Notes under the pieces: generated by a model
The model's database searches: none
Told to the model about the DNA's origin: nothing
What the model saw: the letters and a program-made list of their open reading frames with translations, nothing else
Made by a program: the position numbers and the translations under genes
Assembly: GCA_045589595.1 (NCBI GenBank)
Contig: JAZNPK010000041.1
Location: 1-64,000, forward strand
Reading direction: 5' to 3'
Length of the DNA: 64,000 bases
Source: SIG77 sp045589595
GTDB lineage: Bacteria; Verrucomicrobiota; Lentisphaeria; Victivallales; UBA1829
Shown here: piece after piece, positions 59,801 to 64,000 of the stretch
Layout of the letters: every line of letters starts with the position of its first letter
Position numbering within the stretch: position 1 is the stretch's first letter

Positions 59801-62206
59801 CAGGTAAGTGAAGATCTGACCGTGGGGTGCACCGTTCTTGTAGTAGTAGTTGAATGAACTGTCGTACATCTTGGAGTCTTTGATCAGCGAGGACATGGAA
59901 AATTCCGGCGCTTCTGCGAAAAGCGTCATCAATTCGTCCATGGCAGGGATCAGCCCTTTGAGCTGATAATTGCGTCTGCCGGGAATTTCATCGTAATCAT
60001 AATCGCCCGGCAGGTTCCGGAGCGTAAAGGATGAAAGTTTCAGCGGCAGGGATGCTGCACTGGGCAGATATACCAGCGAAAGCGTATTCATCACATCCGG
60101 CGTGAATGTGGCAGATTTGAGAGACTCTTCAAAGAAGGGAGTTTTGCTCTTCTGCAGTTTCAGATCCGGAAGTTTCTGGCGGAACTGTTCAAAGAATTTA
60201 CTGTAAACAGATACGCTCATCTCTTCCATATAATGGACGCCTTCATAACCGCGTGTGGCAAAGATGAACGGCTCATCATCGGTGGAGAAGTCGAAATAAT
60301 AAGAAGCGATCACCGCGTAAGGACGCGTGGCTGTGGCGATTTCCGTCCAGCAGTCTGCCATTTCGATCGCGGTATCCAGTTCCACTTTGCGGAGTGAAAG
60401 ATTATGTTTCACCTGATCCACAAATTCGCGGAGCAGCGCTCTGTCCTGCGGTTTCGATACGGACCGCTCATTGATCAGTTTACGCATATTGGAAACTTTG
60501 ACTTTCGCAACATCAAGCTGTTTGCGTTCCGTTTCCAGTTCTTTCTGACGCGCCTGGAGTTCAGCGATCTCTTTCGCATTCGCTTTGGCATCTTCTGCAG
60601 TCAGTTTTTCCACCCGTTCTTTGTTTTTACGCAGTTCCGAGTTGATGTCCGCGATCCGGTAGTTCATCTTGTTGTAGTTTCTGATGACCACATCACGGAT
60701 CAGGATACGCACCTGATAATGGAGCTGATCTTCCGCGCCTTTCAGCAGTTCGTCATAGGCTTCGATCGCAGCATTGTATTTGTTTTCAAGTTCTTTGCGG
60801 TCCGCATCTTTCAGACCTTCAGCCGCAAGACGGCTTTCAAGCTGCTTCAATTCGGCAGTCAGACCGGCTTTCTTTGCATCGATCTGCGCCTGTTCATCAG
60901 CAGGCGGTGCAGTGGTATAACTTGTATTGAAAATGATCAGCGCAACGATACCGGCAAGAATGATCACACCGCCGATCACACTGCGTTTCACACAACTTGC
61001 TTTTTCCAGTTCGCGGAAATCACGGAGCATGAATGCAATGACCATCAGACCGGCAACGATCACCAGAGACATGATCAGATTGGTGATCATCTTGGTATAA
61101 TCTTCCGGTGAAAGTTCATTGTCGGCCCGGATCATGGGCGACGGCTGATTCAGGATATCAAGTTTCTTTTCGTTATCCGCCTGTTCTTCCCGGAAACCAT
61201 CGGCAAAATCCGTGATCAGCGGTTCCGTAATGGCATTCCGCAGATGCACCGGATAGTAGAAATAACGCAGGGAGTCATAAGCATTGAAAGCCGATCCGTA
61301 CAACACCAGGAACACGGAACGGGGCAATTTTTTCCTGGAAAGCGAAACTGCCGTTTCCGCGAACAGCCCCAGGTTGGCATTCTGGCGGTCGCCTGTAACC
61401 ATGCCCGGAACACTGCCGAATGTATCAAGACGGGCACCGATAATGATCGCTTCTGGACGGTTCAGGTTGAAGATTTGGGGATTTTCAGGTTTGATCTCAG
61501 CCCAGAGGTTGATACCCTGCACCTGCTCCCATCTGGTATTGACACAGAGATGACCTTTCCGTTCCTTGCCGGGAGTGGCAGAAAGAAGATTGTGTTTCTC
61601 CGCTTCTTCTTTTGAAATGTAGAAGTAGGGGAAAGACACATTGTACTGACTCTGCAGTTTAGCAACATCCCATTGGCTCGCCACATCGTTGCCGACAAAA
61701 ATAACAGCCTTTGCACCTTCCGTGAAGAAGATACGGGGATAATAATTTTCGCCCCAGTCAAGCAGCACGACTTTGCCGTCGATCCTGCCATAATTTTTGT
61801 AAAGTTCATCTTTCGGGATGTAAACCACCGGTGCGTCCACCGGATGTTCACCCGTGGTGATCAGACCGGCATTGTTGGGCGCAAGCGGATGAATGGTAAC
61901 GTTTTTGCCATCGACCGTAAATTCATTACGCGTGATCTGCGGCACAAGCGTGGGATAGTACTGGCGCTTGACATCGATCCCGTTTTCTTTGAGGATGGCT
62001 TCCATCGTATCGACCGCTTTGTAATATTCCGGAGAACCGGGAACACGGTGCGGAAACGCGGAAAATTCCTTTACCACACGATCATAAAGCGGGGTTTTTG
62101 CAACAGTCGTTTCAGGAGCTGCTGCAGGCTGGGCAGTCTGGGCGGCAAGGGTCATCCCCGCACAGCAGATGATCAGCGGCAGAATGTTTTTCAATGTTTT
62201 CATCAT
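56897..62206 (-). CDS. giant FtsX-like permease fused to a degenerate M28 peptidase
   Basis: A 1769-residue membrane protein. Residues 1-22 form a signal peptide. Residues 40-330 read as an M28 aminopeptidase with a PA insert (EYYKAVDTMEAILKENGI, GRIDGKVVLLDWGEN), but the metal motif is IIIGARLDTFG, with R259 where M28 enzymes have His, so it is probably inactive. Two membrane segments follow (374-395, 408-426), then a coiled coil (440-580) and a large outer region. The last third holds MacB/FtsX-type membrane segments (GLSPKDVSILFFAESGVYA) and a C-terminal soluble domain of about 130 residues. It overlaps the ATPase gene at 62203 by four bases, its likely motor. Confidence 0.85.
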   Translation of the reverse strand: MMKTLKNILPLIICCAGMTLAAQTAQPAAAPETTVAKTPLYDRVVKEFSAFPHRVPGSPEYYKAVDTMEAILKENGIDVKRQYYPTLVPQITRNEFTVDGKNVTIHPLAPNNAGLITTGEHPVDAPVVYIPKDELYKNYGRIDGKVVLLDWGENYYPRIFFTEGAKAVIFVGNDVASQWDVAKLQSQYNVSFPYFYISKEEAEKHNLLSATPGKERKGHLCVNTRWEQVQGINLWAEIKPENPQIFNLNRPEAIIIGARLDTFGSVPGMVTGDRQNANLGLFAETAVSLSRKKLPRSVFLVLYGSAFNAYDSLRYFYYPVHLRNAITEPLITDFADGFREEQADNEKKLDILNQPSPMIRADNELSPEDYTKMITNLIMSLVIVAGLMVIAFMLRDFRELEKASCVKRSVIGGVIILAGIVALIIFNTSYTTAPPADEQAQIDAKKAGLTAELKQLESRLAAEGLKDADRKELENKYNAAIEAYDELLKGAEDQLHYQVRILIRDVVIRNYNKMNYRIADINSELRKNKERVEKLTAEDAKANAKEIAELQARQKELETERKQLDVAKVKVSNMRKLINERSVSKPQDRALLREFVDQVKHNLSLRKVELDTAIEMADCWTEIATATRPYAVIASYYFDFSTDDEPFIFATRGYEGVHYMEEMSVSVYSKFFEQFRQKLPDLKLQKSKTPFFEESLKSATFTPDVMNTLSLVYLPSAASLPLKLSSFTLRNLPGDYDYDEIPGRRNYQLKGLIPAMDELMTLFAEAPEFSMSSLIKDSKMYDSSFNYYYKNGAPHGQIFTYLSADGKEVDGPAASATALVLQNEYDRIPPVCGFSLSAMGKINQIGYTSMPLLTGGGRWGKGVLNFHGFGLGHDEYGRINYISALGEFHKLFRAYGGTHIYAYAPLTSNFSGSLQLVNGFTDGKFRNFRTYARVATGEGYAFADRDMKAKLYFYNETFILGSSPEDPIGKGISIKPEDLLNLNVSRVAIDNTIMLNLQRLEKLHKRNIFNGVIEGYHDKAEQHQLDAKAALAAGDINLARAHEVFGQTLAVRAYRPLRDIINDLVQSVLILLILTIPFSFALERLLIGSTNIYKQMGWILGFFIATFLLLYFTHPAFALSQAPMIIFIAFFIIVMSVIVIYIVMNRFKGELLALQGMDTSAHRVNTENSMLLAAILIGVSSMRNRPVKTFLTILTVILLTFTIISFASFGSTEYVRPVYMGDGSGEVRIESFLPQHVDLLMPICQAVKDLYEDDYDVFYRSASYNSPFYMLPTYPLQSNIIYNPAANGEERSLQLEAVVGFEAGEIEHSAHLSKLMQKPAAIPAGTEKFPGVYISDLTAEKLNLKPGDVFYLRNLKVRLDGVFKAADLDAFTYLDNGKAVPPNFQSTANAEETGIFSIFNNAYVDASNFIWSSPDLSLLTDYETANRINGFINAVVLYPKKGKNPDIIKDATDIAEVTFGIVYSNTANGVHRHFMAPVFSASGVSNLIVPLLLGALIILSSLLGSIADREREIFTFSALGLSPKDVSILFFAESGVYAVIGGLGGYLLSQLTNAILIALAKRGVLEAPEMNFSSMTTVYTILIVMAIVLLSTIYPAIKAGRSASPDVARKWKMPPPDGNNLSFQFPFTVSRVDFGGILVFISEHFANHADSSLGSFAASNVRITHGDSKLTDGYMLSVDLTLAPFDLGVAEELSMYSAPSDIDGVDVVTVNILRKDGSMGAWLRGNRRFVDEIRNQFLLWRSLPVETVMHYRQLAAESLKGEAAEGERA

Positions 62207-62982
62207 ACTTTCAATTCCTGTCCGTCTTTTCTTGCGATCTGGGCACGGCGGATATCGACTTCAGCACTCAGTTCGATCCGGTCGATCAAACCATCGCTGA
62301 GCCACAACATCCGGTCGCTGACCGTCAGCATGTTATGGTCGTGAGTAACACAAACAACGGTCACACCGTCGTTTTTATTCAAATCGTAAAGAAGATGGTG
62401 CACTTCCTTACCGGTCTTGAAGTCAAGGTTGGCTGTCGGTTCGTCACAGAGGATCAGAGACGGATCGTTCGCCAATGCGCGGGCAATGGCAACACGCTGC
62501 TGCTGACCGCCGGACATTTCTTTCGGACGGTGATTCCAGCGGGAACCCAGTCCCACACGTTCCAGAAGACGCATCCCTTTCTTACGGGCATCTTCCGGAC
62601 TCTTGCCTGCAAAAATCATGGGCAGAGTCACATTTTCAAGAGCGGTCATCACCTGATTCAGGTTGAACTGCTGGAACACATAACTGATTTTACGGCAGCG
62701 GAGAAACGCCAGTTCAGAGGCTTTCAGCTGCGCCATATCAACTTCGTCAATGAAGATTCTCCCGGCAGTCGGTGTATCCAACGCACCGATCATATTGAAC
62801 AGTGTGGATTTACCCGAACCGGAGGGTCCCATGATACAGATGTATTCCCCGCGGTAGATCTCCAGAGAGATGTTCCGCAGAGCATGTGTGATCTCCGCGC
62901 CGCGTTGATACGTTTTTTCGATGTGGTGCACCCGCACCAGCACTTCCTTGCCTTTGGCATATTCTACAGGATCGTATGGCAT
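62203..62982 (-). CDS. LolD/MacB-type ABC ATPase (first of operon)
   Basis: A 259-residue ATPase with Walker A GPSGSGKST, signature MSGGQQQRV, Walker B LILCDEPTANLD and CVTHD. It is closely related to the ATPase at 54169, sharing the LFNMIGALD and FLRC segments, so the two probably arose by duplication. GAGGA lies eight bases before the start. It follows the MacB-like permease by 18 bases and overlaps the giant permease gene by four. Confidence 0.95.
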   Translation of the reverse strand: MPYDPVEYAKGKEVLVRVHHIEKTYQRGAEITHALRNISLEIYRGEYICIMGPSGSGKSTLFNMIGALDTPTAGRIFIDEVDMAQLKASELAFLRCRKISYVFQQFNLNQVMTALENVTLPMIFAGKSPEDARKKGMRLLERVGLGSRWNHRPKEMSGGQQQRVAIARALANDPSLILCDEPTANLDFKTGKEVHHLLYDLNKNDGVTVVCVTHDHNMLTVSDRMLWLSDGLIDRIELSAEVDIRRAQIARKDGQELKV

Positions 62983-63000
62983 GATATTGTCCTCTCTGTA

Positions 63001-64000
63001 TTATTCCACTCGCATTGCTTCCATCGGTGCCATCCGGGCAGCTTTCGCAGAAGGATACAGCGAAGACAGAACGGAAAGCAGAATCCCTGCCAGCAGGGAG
63101 AAGAGTGCAGCATAACCGATCATTGCCCAGTCAAATGTCTGAAATACCCGGAATCCGATCTGACAGACCGCATTGACCAGAGCCACTACGAATCCGAGAA
63201 TGAGACCGGCAAAACCGCCGATCACGCCCTGGATCAGAGCTTCCAGCACGATCTGGATCAGAATGAAGGAGTCCGTTGCACCCAGACATTTCAAGGTGGC
63301 GATCTCACGGAAACGCTCCGTAATACTCATCAGCATGGCGTTGGTGATACCCACTACGCAAACGAGGAAGGAAAGACACATCAGATAAATCTGTGACGCA
63401 GAAAATCCGCCGGAATCTTTCAGCAGATTAATGTCAAGCTGCAATTCCAGATCCCGCAGATTGCGGCGCGCACGGAATTCCGTGGAAATATTTTTCAGGT
63501 CTTCCACTGTAACGGCTGTACCATCCGCAAATTCGGCATCTTTCAGAATACCGAGAGATTTTGCGGCATCCAGACGTTCCAGTTTTTCATCCATGGTCTT
63601 GTACTGGTTCTGACCGTAAACACGACGCCATTTCGTACGGTAATCTTTCCGGGAAAGAACTTCCTGGATCTTCACGATCTTTTCCGTAATGTCCTGATAA
63701 CGGATGATCGAAGCTACTTCCTGTTCCGACAACTCAAAACCATTGGCTTTCAGTTTGGCAGACCATTCCGCCAATGCGCCCGCGGCATGTTTTTCCAGCA
63801 GGAATTTACGGAGACGCGCCGGGTCTTTCTGAAGATTGTCGGCTTCCGCCAGAGCAAGCTGGAGATTATTCCATTTCGCAAATCCGTCATTGCGGATCTG
63901 ACTGTATTCCTTATATCCATCCAGAAACGCTTTCAGCGCTTCCTGTCCGTTGGGAACACGGATACCGCCGAAATCACGCATTTTCTTGATGCTGATTTCA
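63001..64000 (-). CDS. MacB/FtsX-like permease, 5' part outside the window
   Basis: The C-terminal 332 residues of a larger permease; the frame stays open through 64000, so the true start lies to the right. The visible part begins in a long helical periplasmic region rich in charged residues, then three hydrophobic segments (SQIYLMCLSFLVCVVGITNAMLM, shortened: SQIYLMCLSFLVCVVG; then EALIQGVIGGFAGLILGFVV; then WAMIGYAALFSLLAGI) and the family's ITERFREIATLKCLGA and YPSAKAARMAPMEAMR. This is the classical FtsX C-terminus. It is the first visible gene of the operon, followed by its ATPase. Confidence 0.88.
   Translation of the reverse strand, partial: EISIKKMRDFGGIRVPNGQEALKAFLDGYKEYSQIRNDGFAKWNNLQLALAEADNLQKDPARLRKFLLEKHAAGALAEWSAKLKANGFELSEQEVASIIRYQDITEKIVKIQEVLSRKDYRTKWRRVYGQNQYKTMDEKLERLDAAKSLGILKDAEFADGTAVTVEDLKNISTEFRARRNLRDLELQLDINLLKDSGGFSASQIYLMCLSFLVCVVGITNAMLMSITERFREIATLKCLGATDSFILIQIVLEALIQGVIGGFAGLILGFVVALVNAVCQIGFRVFQTFDWAMIGYAALFSLLAGILLSVLSSLYPSAKAARMAPMEAMRVE

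Overview
The window is an ordinary chromosomal stretch of about 52% GC (estimated by eye) from a free-living, fermentative Gram-negative bacterium. It most likely belongs to the PVC superphylum, and the Lentisphaerota (Victivallis-like) are the best guess. The main support is a 52-residue protein of the Chlamydia/Verrucomicrobia/Planctomycete 'small basic protein' family (21294-21452), together with large secreted glycosidase-like proteins, many LolD/MacB-type export components and lipoproteins. I saw no rRNA, tRNA, CRISPR array, insertion sequence or phage gene. Promoters in the window follow a sigma70-like pattern, TTGNNN, a 16-17 base spacer, then TANNNT.

Layout. 1-5.7 kb: a lipoprotein, a family B DNA polymerase, a Gfo/Idh/MocA dehydrogenase and a tyrosine phosphatase. 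5.9-12.3 kb: a CtpA-type protease, a lipoprotein, then a close-packed yebC-ruvC-psd-pssA-epimerase operon and hpf behind a consensus promoter. 12.4-16.2 kb: a CocE-like hydrolase, glgC and an HD phosphohydrolase. 16.2-21.2 kb (minus strand): aconitase translationally coupled to a periplasmic-binding-protein-dependent metal/siderophore/cobalamin importer. 21.3-36.2 kb: small basic protein, azlCD, rpsA, two PHP-domain proteins, a protein of unknown function, a thioesterase/AraC/FrhB-like module, transketolase, ruvB, a DMT transporter and prmA. 36.3-43.4 kb: two large glycosidase-like proteins flanking an aminotransferase. 43.5-47.8 kb (minus): a three-gene flavin/Fe-S complex (NuoE-like, NuoF-like, GltD-like) resembling the Sporomusa-type electron-bifurcating transhydrogenase StnABC. 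48-53 kb: nitronate monooxygenase-like protein, a TPP riboswitch with thiC, an amidohydrolase and sfsA. 52.9-64 kb (minus): a seven-gene operon with two LolD/MacB-like ATPases, a MacB-like permease cut by the window end, a 1769-residue permease carrying an apparently dead M28 peptidase domain, an OPT-like membrane protein, an unknown protein and a PqqD-like protein.

The most unusual signal is non-coding. Four intergenic elements of 148-162 bp (26868-27018, 29653-29814, 49116-49263, 50845-50997) share a fold but no extended sequence. Each has a long near-perfect closing stem and exactly three internal hairpins, with the middle arm longest, and junction linkers that are equal in length on the two sides of one arm. 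Two of them bracket the thioesterase-AraC-FrhB module and two bracket the riboswitch-thiC unit. I know of no described element with this design. The second candidate system is the seven-gene membrane operon at the right end.
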